From contig NZ_SACL01000016.1 in assembly GCF_004005855.1 (NCBI RefSeq), positions 1 through 64,000 on the forward strand: a stretch of 64,000 nucleotides of DNA, read 5' to 3'. Below the pieces are notes generated by a model, which did no database searches, had not been told where the DNA came from, and saw only the letters and a program-made list of their open reading frames with translations. Source of the DNA: Rhodovarius crocodyli (lineage in GTDB: Bacteria; Pseudomonadota; Alphaproteobacteria; Acetobacterales; Acetobacteraceae). Each line of letters starts with the position of its first letter. Position 1 is the stretch's first letter. Below, piece after piece: positions 44,204-52,084 of the stretch. The position numbers were made by a program, and so were the translations under genes.

Positions 44204-45223
44204 ATGTCCGGGCGAACACGCCAGGCGGATATCGTTGCGAATTCGTTCCATGCCGTCGGCCGCCGCGGGCTGATGGCGGCCGCGCTGCTTCCGGCGCCGG
44301 CCCTGGCCCAGGGCGGCACCGGTTCAGGCTGGGCGCCGACGCGCTCGCTCCGGCTCATCGTCCCCTTCCCGCCCGGGGGCACCACCGACCTGATGGCGCG
44401 CCTCACGGCGGAGCGCCTGGGCGCTGCCTTCGGCCAGCCGGTGGTGGTGGACAATCGCGGCGGCGCCGCCGGCAGCCTGGCCGCCGACATGGCCACCAAG
44501 GCGGAGCCGGACGGGCACACCCTGTTCTTCACCAGCATCGGCACGGCCGCCACCAACCAGCTTGTCTACCGGCACCTGCCCCGCACGGCGGATCTGCTGA
44601 CAGAGGTGATCGCGCTCTATGCCCTGCCCAATGTGGCGAGCGTTCCGCCCGGCGCGCCCTGGGCCAGCCTGGGTGAGTTCGTGGCCGCCGCGCGGGAGGC
44701 ACCCGGGCGGCTGACCTATGGCAGCAGCGGCGCCGGCACCACCCTGCATCTCATCGGCGCCATGCTGGCCTATCGCGCCGGCATCGACATCCTGCACGTT
44801 CCCTATCGCGGCGGCGGGCTGATGCTGAACGAGCTGGTGGCCGGGCGCATCTCCATCGCCTTCGGTAACCTTCCCACGGCCATCGAGCTGCTGCGCTCCG
44901 GCACGCTGCGGGCGCTGGCGGTCAGCGGGGCGGAGCCGAGCCCCGTGCTGCCCGGCGTGCCCACCATGGCGGCCACCGTGCCGGGCGTGGTCAGCACAGC
45001 CTGGTACGGGCTGCAGGTGCCGCGCGGCACGCCGGCCGCCGCCATCGCGCGCCTCAACGCCGAATGCAACGCAATGCTGGCCGCGCCCGATGTCCAGGCA
45101 CGCCTGGCGCCGCAGGGCGTCTCCGCCATGGGCGGCACGCCCGAGGACTTCACCCGTTTCATCCAATCCGAGGTCGCGCAGTGGCGCGAGATCGTGAACG
45201 CGGCGCAGATCACCGCCGACTGA
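44204..45223 (+). CDS. Bug/TctC-family substrate-binding protein
   Basis: A 339-residue periplasmic binding protein. A long, Arg-containing signal (GRRGLMAAALLPAPALAQ) precedes RLIVPFPPGGTTDLMARL, PVVVDNRGGAAGS and HVPYRGGGLMLNELVAGRI, the standard Bug motifs. GGGAG before the ATG supports the start. The next Bug gene begins 17 nt after the stop, so two binding proteins probably share one transcript, either with different ligands or as a duplicated pair. No TctAB membrane components are nearby. Confidence 0.92.
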   Translation: MSGRTRQADIVANSFHAVGRRGLMAAALLPAPALAQGGTGSGWAPTRSLRLIVPFPPGGTTDLMARLTAERLGAAFGQPVVVDNRGGAAGSLAADMATKAEPDGHTLFFTSIGTAATNQLVYRHLPRTADLLTEVIALYALPNVASVPPGAPWASLGEFVAAAREAPGRLTYGSSGAGTTLHLIGAMLAYRAGIDILHVPYRGGGLMLNELVAGRISIAFGNLPTAIELLRSGTLRALAVSGAEPSPVLPGVPTMAATVPGVVSTAWYGLQVPRGTPAAAIARLNAECNAMLAAPDVQARLAPQGVSAMGGTPEDFTRFIQSEVAQWREIVNAAQITAD

Positions 45224-45239
45224 CCAGGAGGAATACCAC

Positions 45240-46238
45240 ATGACCACCACTCGTCGCCTGCTGCTGGCAGCCCCGGCCCTGCTCGCCACCCCCTTTGCCG
45301 CATCCGCGCAGGAACGCTGGTCGCCGACGCGCCCGGTGCGGATCATCGTGGGCTTCTCCCCGGGCGGCACGACCGACATCGCGGCCCGCATCCTGGCCGA
45401 GTTCCTGAGCCATAGGCTGGGCCAGTCCGTGGTGGTGGAGAACCGCCCGGGCGCCGGCGGCAACATCGCCAATGAGGTGGTGGCGAAGGGCGAGACCGAT
45501 GGCCATACCCTGCTGATGCAGACGATCGGCGGCGGCGCGATCAATTTCCCGCTCTACGGCAACCGCATGCCGATCAAGCCGGAGGATCTGGTGGCGCTCG
45601 GCCTGCTGCTGCGGGTGCCCAACGCCATCTTCGTGAACCCGTCCCTGCCGGTGAACTCCCTGCAGGAGCTGGTGGCCTATGCGCGCGCCCGTCCGGGCCA
45701 GCTCAACTACGGTTCCTCGGGCCTCGGCACCTCCCTGCACATGACGGCGGAGCTGCTGAAGATGGTGGCGGAGATCGACATCACCCATGTGCCGTTCCGC
45801 GGGTCGGGCCCCATGCTGCAGGAGGTGCTGGCCGGGCGCGTGCAGATGGCGGTGGACAACCTGCCCTCCGTCGTGAACCACCTGCGCGAGGGCCGGCTGC
45901 GGCCGCTGGCGGTCACGAGCGCGACCCGCAGCCCCGCCCTGCCGAATGTGCCCACCACCGCCGAGGCCGGCTTCCCCGCCGTGGAAGCGGTGGCCTGGTT
46001 CGGCCTGCAGGGCCCCGCGCGCATGCCCGCTGCCGCGGTCCAGCGTTACGGGGCGGAGATCGACGCGGCGGTGAAGGACAACGGCGTGTGGTCGAAGCTG
46101 GCCGATCTGGGCGGCATGAAGCCTGATCTGACGCCCGATGGCGGCACCAGCCCCGAAGGCTTCACCCGCTATATGGCGGCGGAGCTGCAGAAGTGGACGG
46201 ATGTGGTGCGCCGCGCCCGCGTGACGCTGGAAGGCTGA
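45240..46238 (+). CDS. Bug/TctC-family substrate-binding protein (tandem second copy)
   Basis: A 332-residue periplasmic binding protein of the same family as its neighbour, but clearly divergent in sequence. The signal peptide ends near FAASAQ. Motifs are RIIVGFSPGGTTDIAARIL, VVVENRPGAGGNIANEVVA, NYGSSGLGTSLHMTAELL and HVPFRGSGPMLQEVLAGRV. AGGAGG lies 8 nt before the ATG. A strong intrinsic terminator follows. Ligand unknown. Confidence 0.93.
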   Translation: MTTTRRLLLAAPALLATPFAASAQERWSPTRPVRIIVGFSPGGTTDIAARILAEFLSHRLGQSVVVENRPGAGGNIANEVVAKGETDGHTLLMQTIGGGAINFPLYGNRMPIKPEDLVALGLLLRVPNAIFVNPSLPVNSLQELVAYARARPGQLNYGSSGLGTSLHMTAELLKMVAEIDITHVPFRGSGPMLQEVLAGRVQMAVDNLPSVVNHLREGRLRPLAVTSATRSPALPNVPTTAEAGFPAVEAVAWFGLQGPARMPAAAVQRYGAEIDAAVKDNGVWSKLADLGGMKPDLTPDGGTSPEGFTRYMAAELQKWTDVVRRARVTLEG

Positions 46239-46240
46239 GG

Positions 46241-46267
46241 GGAAGGGGCGCGCGCCCCTTCCTTTTT
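46241..46267 (+). terminator. Strong Rho-independent terminator after the Bug pair
   Basis: A perfect 22-nt palindrome (46241-46262; arms GGAAGGGGCGC and GCGCCCCTTCC) is followed directly by TTTTT (46263-46267). It separates the Bug genes from the convergent response-regulator gene, whose stop codon begins 2 nt later. Confidence 0.88.
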
Positions 46268-46268
46268 A

Positions 46269-46985
46269 TCAGGCGCGCGCCAGTTCCGCCGGGGTGGCCA
46301 GGCGATAGCCGCCACCCTCGGTCAGCAGCAGGCGGCTGTCGCCGGTCTCCGGCTCGATCTTCTGGCGCAGCCGGTAGATGTGGGTTTCCAGCGTGTGGGT
46401 CGTGACCGCGCTGTTGTAGCCCCAGACCTCGTTCAGCAGCGTCTGGCGCGGCACCGGCTTGCCGGCCGCGCGGTAAAGGAATTTCAGGATCGCCGCCTCT
46501 TTCTCGGTTAGGCGGATTTTCCTGTTCTTCTGCGCTTCCAGCAGCTGCTTCATCGCCGGGCGGAAGGTGTAGGGCCCGATGGTGAACACCGCATGCTCGG
46601 AGCTGTCATAGACGCGCAGCTGGGCGCGCAGACGGGCCAGCAGCTCATTCAGGCGGAACGGCTTGGCGATATAGTCGTTGGCGCCGCTGTCCAGGCCGCG
46701 CACGACATCCTGTTCGCCATCGGCACCGGTCAGCATGATGATGGGCACTACGATGCCCTTCTGGCGCAAAGTGGCGCAAAATTCCCGACCATCGCCGTCA
46801 GGAAGGCCGATATCGAGCAGAATAGCATCGAATCGCGCACCTTCCGCCGCCAGGGCGGTTTCGGCCTCGGCGGCGCTGGAGGCCACGGCCGGGGCGAATT
46901 CGCCCTCCAGCCCCAGCTGGTCCATCAGGGTCTCTCGGACTGCGGGATCGTCATCCACGATCAGCACCGAACGGGGAGAGGCCAT
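46269..46985 (-). CDS. OmpR-family response regulator, CenR/OtpR-like
   Basis: A 238-residue two-component regulator. The receiver has the acidic pocket DDD (11-13), phospho-acceptor D58 in LLDIGLPDGDGREF, T86 and K108 (YIAKPF). The winged-helix output domain contains KIRLTEKEAAILKFLYRA and the distinctive VTTHTLETHIYRLRQKIEPETG, which I associate with CenR/OtpR, regulators of cell-envelope integrity in alphaproteobacteria. No histidine kinase is adjacent. The ATG has AGGA at 6 nt. The frame stays open far upstream but without coding character. Identity with CenR is from remembered similarity, not an alignment. Confidence 0.85.
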   Translation of the reverse strand: MASPRSVLIVDDDPAVRETLMDQLGLEGEFAPAVASSAAEAETALAAEGARFDAILLDIGLPDGDGREFCATLRQKGIVVPIIMLTGADGEQDVVRGLDSGANDYIAKPFRLNELLARLRAQLRVYDSSEHAVFTIGPYTFRPAMKQLLEAQKNRKIRLTEKEAAILKFLYRAAGKPVPRQTLLNEVWGYNSAVTTHTLETHIYRLRQKIEPETGDSRLLLTEGGGYRLATPAELARA

Positions 46986-47216
46986 GGGTGTTCCTCGACG
47001 CGGGCGGGTGGGTTGGCGAAGCAGCCCGGGCGCGGCTTTCACCCCGCCCGGAAGGGGGATTCCGATCACGCCCGCTCGCGGACCAGAACCCTCACTCACG
47101 GACTTAGCACCTATCGTCTGATCCGTCGAATAGGAGATTTCGCAGCCGCACACATCCACCATACAGGGTAGCGCGTTAAGAAAACCAACCATGGAAGCCG
47201 GGAGGTTCGTGACTAC

Positions 47217-48461
47217 ATGACCAGCATGCCCTTGCCACGCCACAATCCAGGCGCTTCCTTGCTCTCTGGAATGGATCCCTCTCGCATGTCGCTTTTCAGT
47301 ACCGCCCACCCCAACGCACCGGAGGCGGACAGCCGTCCCTCGCCGGAAGCGCTGGCCATGCGCGCGGTGCATCGGGCGGTGGCCGACCTGCGGCGCGGCA
47401 CGCCCGTGATGCTGCATGCGCCGGGCAGCTGCCTGGTGGTGGCGGCCGCCGAGACGGTGGGCGCCGAGGGCCTGCGGGAGCTGCGCGCCGTGGGCGACGC
47501 ATCCCCCGTGCTGCTGCTGGCCGCCACGCGGGCGGCCGCCGTCTTCGCCCGCCCCGTCGCCCTCTCCGCCCCCGAGGAAGCCGCGGCCGCCCTCCGCCTG
47601 CCGGAAGCGCTGCTGGCGCCGGAACGCCTGCGCGCCCTCGCGGACCCGACGGCCGAGCTGCTGCTGCCCGAATCGCCCGAACGCGCGGCCCTGCCGGCGC
47701 TCGCGACCCAGGCGCTGGCCCTGGCCAAGCTGGGGCGGCTGCTGCCGGCCCTGGTCGCCGCCCCGGCACATGACGCGGAAGCCGCGGCCCGCCAGGGTAT
47801 CGCCGTGCTGCACGCCGAGGACCTGGCCGCCTATCCGCCCAGCGCCGCCACCACCCTGGCCCCGGTCGCCGAGGCCCGGGTGCCGCTGGAGGATGTGCCC
47901 GAGGCGCGCATCGTCGCCTTCCGCGCGGCCGATGGCGGGATCGAGCATCTGGCCATCCTGGTCGGCAAGCCGGAACAGATGGCCGCCGAGGGCGGCGCGC
48001 CGCTGGTGCGTGCCCACAGTGAGTGCTTCACCGGCGACCTTCTGGGGTCCCTGCGCTGCGACTGCGGCCCGCAGCTGCGCGGCGCGCTGCGCAAGATGGC
48101 GGAGGTCGGCAACGGCGTGCTGCTGTATCTGGCGCAGGAAGGGCGCGGCATCGGGCTGGTGAACAAGCTGCGCGCCTATACCCTGCAGGACCAGGGGCTC
48201 GACACGCTCGATGCCAACCGCGCGCTGGGCTATGGCGCGGATGAGCGCAACTTCCTGGTCGCGGCCGAGATGCTGCGCCAGCTGGGGATCCCGCGCGTGC
48301 GGCTGCTGACCAACAACCCCGACAAGATGGCGAGCCTGGCCGCCTGCGGCATCGAGGTGGTGGGGCGCGAGCAACATCAGTTCGCCGCCAATGGCGTGAA
48401 CGATGCCTATCTGGCCACCAAGGCCGCGCGCTTCGGGCATCTGCTCAGCATCAAGGAATGA
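47217..48461 (+). CDS. ribA: GTP cyclohydrolase II (riboflavin synthesis) with divergent N-terminal domain
   Basis: A 414-residue protein. The C-terminal half (about 215-410) is GTP cyclohydrolase II, the first step of riboflavin synthesis. Zn ligands are C270, C281 and C283 (ECFTGDLLGSLRCDCG). The catalytic motif QEGRGIGL (307-314) and RALGYGADERNF also fit. The N-terminal 200 residues are Ala/Leu-rich and lack the acidic motifs of DHBP synthase (RibB), so this half is probably not catalytic. GGAGG lies 11 nt before the ATG. I see no FMN riboswitch in the 231-bp leader region. The stop overlaps the following ABC ATPase gene. Confidence 0.93.
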   Translation: MTSMPLPRHNPGASLLSGMDPSRMSLFSTAHPNAPEADSRPSPEALAMRAVHRAVADLRRGTPVMLHAPGSCLVVAAAETVGAEGLRELRAVGDASPVLLLAATRAAAVFARPVALSAPEEAAAALRLPEALLAPERLRALADPTAELLLPESPERAALPALATQALALAKLGRLLPALVAAPAHDAEAAARQGIAVLHAEDLAAYPPSAATTLAPVAEARVPLEDVPEARIVAFRAADGGIEHLAILVGKPEQMAAEGGAPLVRAHSECFTGDLLGSLRCDCGPQLRGALRKMAEVGNGVLLYLAQEGRGIGLVNKLRAYTLQDQGLDTLDANRALGYGADERNFLVAAEMLRQLGIPRVRLLTNNPDKMASLAACGIEVVGREQHQFAANGVNDAYLATKAARFGHLLSIKE

Positions 48462-49192
48462 TGCCGGCGCTCGAAGTCGAGGCGCTGGTCAAGCGGTACA
48501 AGCCCGACCGCCCGCCCGCGGTGGACGGCCTGACCTTCACCATGCCGCGCGGCGCCACCTGGGGGCTGCTGGGCGGCAATGGCGCGGGCAAGACCACCAC
48601 CATCGCCATGCTGCTGGGCCTGCTGAAACCCACATCCGGCAAGGTGCTGGCCCTGGGCCATGACATGGAGCGCGACCGTTTCACGGCCCTCGCGCGGATG
48701 AATTTCTCATCGCCCTACATCGCGCTGCCGCATCGCCTGTCGGTGGCGGAAAACCTGCGCGTCTACGGCCACCTCTACGGCGTGGCGCGGCTGGAGGAAC
48801 GTATCGGGGAACTGGCCGAGGAACTGCACCTGGCGGACCTGCTGGACCGCCCGGCGGGGGAGCTTTCCGCCGGCCAGAAGACGCGGGTGGCGCTCGCGAA
48901 ATCCCTGATCAACCGGCCGGAGCTGCTGCTGCTGGACGAACCCACCGCGAGCCTGGACCCCGACACCGCCGACCAGATCCGTTCCTGGCTGGAGCGGTAT
49001 CGCGAGGCCACCGGCTGCGCCATCCTGCTCGCCAGCCACAACATGGCGGAGGTCGAGCGCCTCTGCGGCCATGTGATGATGCTGCGCAAGGGCGTGGTGG
49101 TGGACCAGGGTTCGCCGGATGACCTGATCGCCCGCTATGGACGCGGCAATCTGGAGGAAGTGTTCCTGGACATCGCGAGGGCGCCCGCATGA
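48458..49192 (+). CDS. ABC transporter ATP-binding protein
   Basis: A 244-residue ATPase subunit with Walker A GGNGAGKT (39-46), signature LSAGQKTRVALAKSL, Walker B LLLLDEPTASLDP and the H-loop SHNMAEVERLC. It is of the ABC-2 (drug/polysaccharide export or NodI-like) class. It starts with two adjacent ATGs (48458, 48461) overlapping the ribA stop, and its own stop overlaps the permease gene (ATGA), so the three are translationally linked. The cargo is unknown. Confidence 0.93.
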   Translation: MMPALEVEALVKRYKPDRPPAVDGLTFTMPRGATWGLLGGNGAGKTTTIAMLLGLLKPTSGKVLALGHDMERDRFTALARMNFSSPYIALPHRLSVAENLRVYGHLYGVARLEERIGELAEELHLADLLDRPAGELSAGQKTRVALAKSLINRPELLLLDEPTASLDPDTADQIRSWLERYREATGCAILLASHNMAEVERLCGHVMMLRKGVVVDQGSPDDLIARYGRGNLEEVFLDIARAPA

Positions 49193-49980
49193 TGCGCCGC
49201 ATCTGGGGGCTGATGTACCGGCACCTGGCCCTCTACCGCCGCTCCGTCCCGCGCCTGATCGAGCTGATGTACTGGCCCGTGCTGCAGATGGTCGTCTGGG
49301 GCTTCATCACCGCCTATCTGGCGGGGGTGCAGAACAATGTGGCCTCGGCGGCGGCGGGTGTTCTGCTGGGCGGCGTGCTGCTGTGGGAAGCGGCGCTGCG
49401 CAGCCAGATGGGGTTCTCGCTGTCCTTCCTGGAGGAGATGTGGTCCCGCAACCTGGGGCATATCTTCGTCTCGCCCCTGCGGCCGCGCGAATTGGTGCTG
49501 GCGCTGATGGGGCTGGCGCTGGCGCGCACGCTGGTGGCGGTGCTGCCGGCCATGCTGCTGGCCTTCTTCCTCTACGGTTTCAACATCCTGAAGCTGGGGC
49601 CGGCCGTGGTGGGCTTCTTCGCGGCGCTGGTCATCATGGGCTGGGCGGTGGCGCTCGGCGTCACCTCGCTGATCCTGCGCTATGGCCAGGGGGCGGAGGC
49701 GCTGGCCTGGTCGGTGCTGTTCGGCATCACGCCCTTTGCCGCCGTGTTCTATCCGGTGTCGGTGCTGCCTTCCTGGCTGCAGCCGGTGGCCTATGCCCTG
49801 CCGGCGTCGCATGTGTTCGAGGGCATGCGCGCCGCCCTGCTGGAAAACCGCTTCGACGCCGGGCACATGCTGGCCGCCTTCGCGCTGGATGCCGCCTGGC
49901 TGGCGCTCATGGGATGGGTGTTCCTGAGCCAGCTGGAGGCCTCGCGTGACCGGGGGGCCTTGCTCAATATCGGCGAGTAG
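49189..49980 (+). CDS. ABC-2-type transporter permease
   Basis: A 263-residue inner-membrane protein with six hydrophobic segments and the ABC-2 pattern ([53 protein letters not shown]). It partners the ATPase encoded immediately upstream (4-nt overlap). Only one permease and one ATPase are present, implying a homodimeric exporter. It lies 14 nt upstream of fmt, so the ribA-ABC-ABC-fmt-truA genes may be one transcript. Confidence 0.92.
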   Translation: MMRRIWGLMYRHLALYRRSVPRLIELMYWPVLQMVVWGFITAYLAGVQNNVASAAAGVLLGGVLLWEAALRSQMGFSLSFLEEMWSRNLGHIFVSPLRPRELVLALMGLALARTLVAVLPAMLLAFFLYGFNILKLGPAVVGFFAALVIMGWAVALGVTSLILRYGQGAEALAWSVLFGITPFAAVFYPVSVLPSWLQPVAYALPASHVFEGMRAALLENRFDAGHMLAAFALDAAWLALMGWVFLSQLEASRDRGALLNIGE

Positions 49981-49994
49981 GGAAAACCCGGCCC

Positions 49995-50885
49995 ATGCGT
50001 ATCGTCTTCATGGGCAGCCCCGATTTCTCCGTCCCCGCGCTGCGGGCCCTGGCCGCCGAGCACGAGGTGGTGGCGGTCTATGCCCAGCCGCCCCGCCCGG
50101 CCAATCGCGGCCAGAAGGAAACCCCCTGCCCCGTGCATCAGGCGGCGCTGGAGCTGGGCATTCCCGTCCGCACGCCCAGCCGCGTCCGCAAGGATGTGGC
50201 CGAGCATGAGGCCTTCGCCGCGCTGGATGCCGATGTGGCGGTGGTGGCGGCCTATGGGCTGATCCTGCCGCGCCCGATGCTGGATGCGCCCCGGCGCGGG
50301 TGCCTCAACATCCATGCCTCGCTGCTGCCGCGCTGGCGCGGGGCGGCACCCATCCATGCCGCCGTGCTGGCGGGCGACGCCGAATCCGGCATCACCATCA
50401 TGCGCATGGAGGAAGGGCTCGACACCGGCCCCATGCTGCTGAAGGAAGCGATGCCCCTGCACCCGCGCATCACCACCCCCGAGTTGCATGACGCGCTGTC
50501 GGCCATGGGTGCGCGGATGATCCTGCGCGCGCTGGCCGAGAACCCGCCCGAGGTGCCGCAGCCCGAGGAAGGTGCGACCTATGCCGCCAAGCTGACCAAG
50601 GCCGACGGCGAGTTGCACTGGGCCGAGCCCGCCGCCGCGCTGGAACGCCGCGTGCGCGCCATGACACCCTGGCCCGGTGCCTATTTCCAGGCGGGCGGGG
50701 AGACCATCCGCGTGCATGACGCGATCGCGGAGGCCGGCTCAGGCACGCCCGGCAGGCTGCTGGCGCCGGACCTGGTGGCCTGCGGCGAGGGCGCGCTGCG
50801 CCTCAGGCGCCTGCAACGCCCCGGTCGCGCGGCCATGGAGGCCGGCGCCCTGCTGCGCGGCTACTCCCTGCCGGAGCGGCTGTAG
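49995..50885 (+). CDS. fmt: Methionyl-tRNA formyltransferase
   Basis: A 296-residue enzyme that formylates initiator Met-tRNA. The catalytic Rossmann domain has [11 protein letters not shown] near the start, N105-I-H107 in [13 protein letters not shown] and D143 in [11 protein letters not shown]. The C-terminal OB-like domain begins around residue 205. def, its common partner, is absent upstream. The stop overlaps the truA GTG start by 1 nt. Confidence 0.97.
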   Translation: MRIVFMGSPDFSVPALRALAAEHEVVAVYAQPPRPANRGQKETPCPVHQAALELGIPVRTPSRVRKDVAEHEAFAALDADVAVVAAYGLILPRPMLDAPRRGCLNIHASLLPRWRGAAPIHAAVLAGDAESGITIMRMEEGLDTGPMLLKEAMPLHPRITTPELHDALSAMGARMILRALAENPPEVPQPEEGATYAAKLTKADGELHWAEPAAALERRVRAMTPWPGAYFQAGGETIRVHDAIAEAGSGTPGRLLAPDLVACGEGALRLRRLQRPGRAAMEAGALLRGYSLPERL

Positions 50886-51646
50886 TGCCGCGCTATGCGC
50901 TGCTGCTGGAATATGACGGCAGCGCCTTCCATGGCTGGCAGCGCCAGCCCAATGGTGCCTCCGTCCAGCAGAGCCTGGAGGAAGCCGCCGCGAAGCTGAA
51001 TGGCGGGGTGGTGCCGGTCTCCGTCGCCGCCGGCCGCACGGATGCCGGCGTACACGGGCTGGGCCAGGTCGCGGAGGTCGAGGTCAGCACCGACCTGCGG
51101 CCCGACAAGATGCGCCTTGCGCTGAACTTCCACATGCTGCCCGCCCCTGTCGTGGTGCGCGCCGCGGCCTATGCGCCTGAGGGCTGGTCGCCGCGTTTCT
51201 CGGCGCTGCGCCGGGCCTATCGCTACCGCATCCTGAACCGTCCGGCGCGCCCGGCGCTGGATGCGGGACGGGTGTGGCACCTGCCCTTCGCGCTGGATGA
51301 GAAGGCGATGCACCGCGCCGCGCAGGCCCTGCTGGGCCGCCATGATTTCTCGGCCTTCCGCGCCGCTGCCTGCCAGGCGAAATCCCCGCTGCGCACGCTG
51401 GACCGGCTGGACGTGTTCCGCGTGGGTGAGGAAGTGCATATCGAGGCCGAGGCCCGCAGCTTCCTGCACCATCAGGTGCGCAACCTGGTCGGCACGCTGG
51501 CGCCGGTGGGGCTGGGCCGCCGCCCTGAAAGCTGGCCGCGCGAGGTGCTGGACGGCCAGGACCGCCGCAAGGCAGGTGAAACCGCCCCGCCCGACGGGCT
51601 GTGCTTCATGCGGGTGGATTACCCCGAGGCGCTGGACTGGCACTGA
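50885..51646 (+). CDS. truA: tRNA pseudouridine(38-40) synthase
   Basis: A 253-residue enzyme isomerising uridines 38-40 in the tRNA anticodon stem. Catalytic D53 sits in AAGRTDAGVHG; YDGSAFHGWQRQ (10-21) and the C-terminal EARSFLHHQVRNLVGTL are typical. The GTG start overlaps the last base of the fmt stop codon, so translation is coupled. Confidence 0.97.
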   Translation: MPRYALLLEYDGSAFHGWQRQPNGASVQQSLEEAAAKLNGGVVPVSVAAGRTDAGVHGLGQVAEVEVSTDLRPDKMRLALNFHMLPAPVVVRAAAYAPEGWSPRFSALRRAYRYRILNRPARPALDAGRVWHLPFALDEKAMHRAAQALLGRHDFSAFRAAACQAKSPLRTLDRLDVFRVGEEVHIEAEARSFLHHQVRNLVGTLAPVGLGRRPESWPREVLDGQDRRKAGETAPPDGLCFMRVDYPEALDWH

Positions 51647-51660
51647 TTCTGCGATCTATT

Positions 51661-51681
51661 CTCAACTTACCAATAGTTGAG
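51661..51681 (+). promoter_or_regulatory. Inverted repeat overlapping the ribosome-binding site of the small lipoprotein gene
   Basis: CTCAACT (51661-51667) pairs with AGTTGAG (51675-51681) around a 7-nt loop. The right arm includes the GAGGA ribosome-binding site, and the ATG is 9 nt further on. It is AT-rich compared with its surroundings. It may be an operator at a promoter or a translational switch. Confidence 0.4.
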
Positions 51682-51690
51682 GAATTGGCC

Positions 51691-52062
51691 ATGTTTCGCC
51701 GCCGTCTCCTGGCAGCCCTGCCGCTGCTCGCCCTTGCCGCCGCCGGCTGCACGCCCCAGCCCACCACCGTGGTGGCCGTGCCCGTGCAGGGCTGCAATAC
51801 CGCTTTCCGCGTGGTGAATGCTTCCTCGCGCACCGTGATGCAGCTGTTCTTCAGCCACTCCACGCTGGCCAATTGGGGCGCGGACCAGCTGGGCGCCAAC
51901 GTGCTGCCGCCCGGCCGCTATGCCAACTACGTGGCGGCCAACCCTGGTGCCTATGATTTCCGCATCACCTGGGCGGGCGGCGGCAGCGCCGAGATCCGGC
52001 AGGTGAATGTGTGCCGCGCCTCCGAGATCCGGGTGACCAACAGCGGCATCGTCGCGATGTGA
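51691..52062 (+). CDS. Small lipoprotein of unknown function
   Basis: A 123-residue predicted lipoprotein (lipobox AAAGC, C20). The mature part has a beta-rich module: CNTAFRVVNASSRTVMQLFFSHSTLANWGADQLGANVLPPGRYANY followed by YDFRITWAGG and a second Cys. The pattern (N-S-S ... W-G-x-D-x-L-G ... L-x-P-G) resembles small exported beta-sandwich modules of unknown role. AGGA lies 7 nt before the ATG. It is probably transcribed separately from truA. Confidence 0.75.
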   Translation: MFRRRLLAALPLLALAAAGCTPQPTTVVAVPVQGCNTAFRVVNASSRTVMQLFFSHSTLANWGADQLGANVLPPGRYANYVAANPGAYDFRITWAGGGSAEIRQVNVCRASEIRVTNSGIVAM

Positions 52063-52067
52063 CGGCC

Positions 52068-52084
52068 GGGGGGCTCAGCCCCCC
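52068..52084. terminator. Bidirectional terminator hairpin with the uup stop codon in its loop
   Basis: GGGGGGC pairs with GCCCCCC around the loop TCA, which is the uup stop codon read on the minus strand. It separates the convergent lipoprotein and uup genes. Confidence 0.5.

Noticed and set aside
46986-47216. Possible FMN riboswitch ahead of ribA
   Set aside because: The conserved RFN boxes are not visible in the 231-bp leader.
47217-47860. RibB (DHBP synthase) activity in the N-terminal half of RibA
   Set aside because: The acidic catalytic motifs of DHBP synthase are not present in the Ala/Leu-rich N-terminal region.
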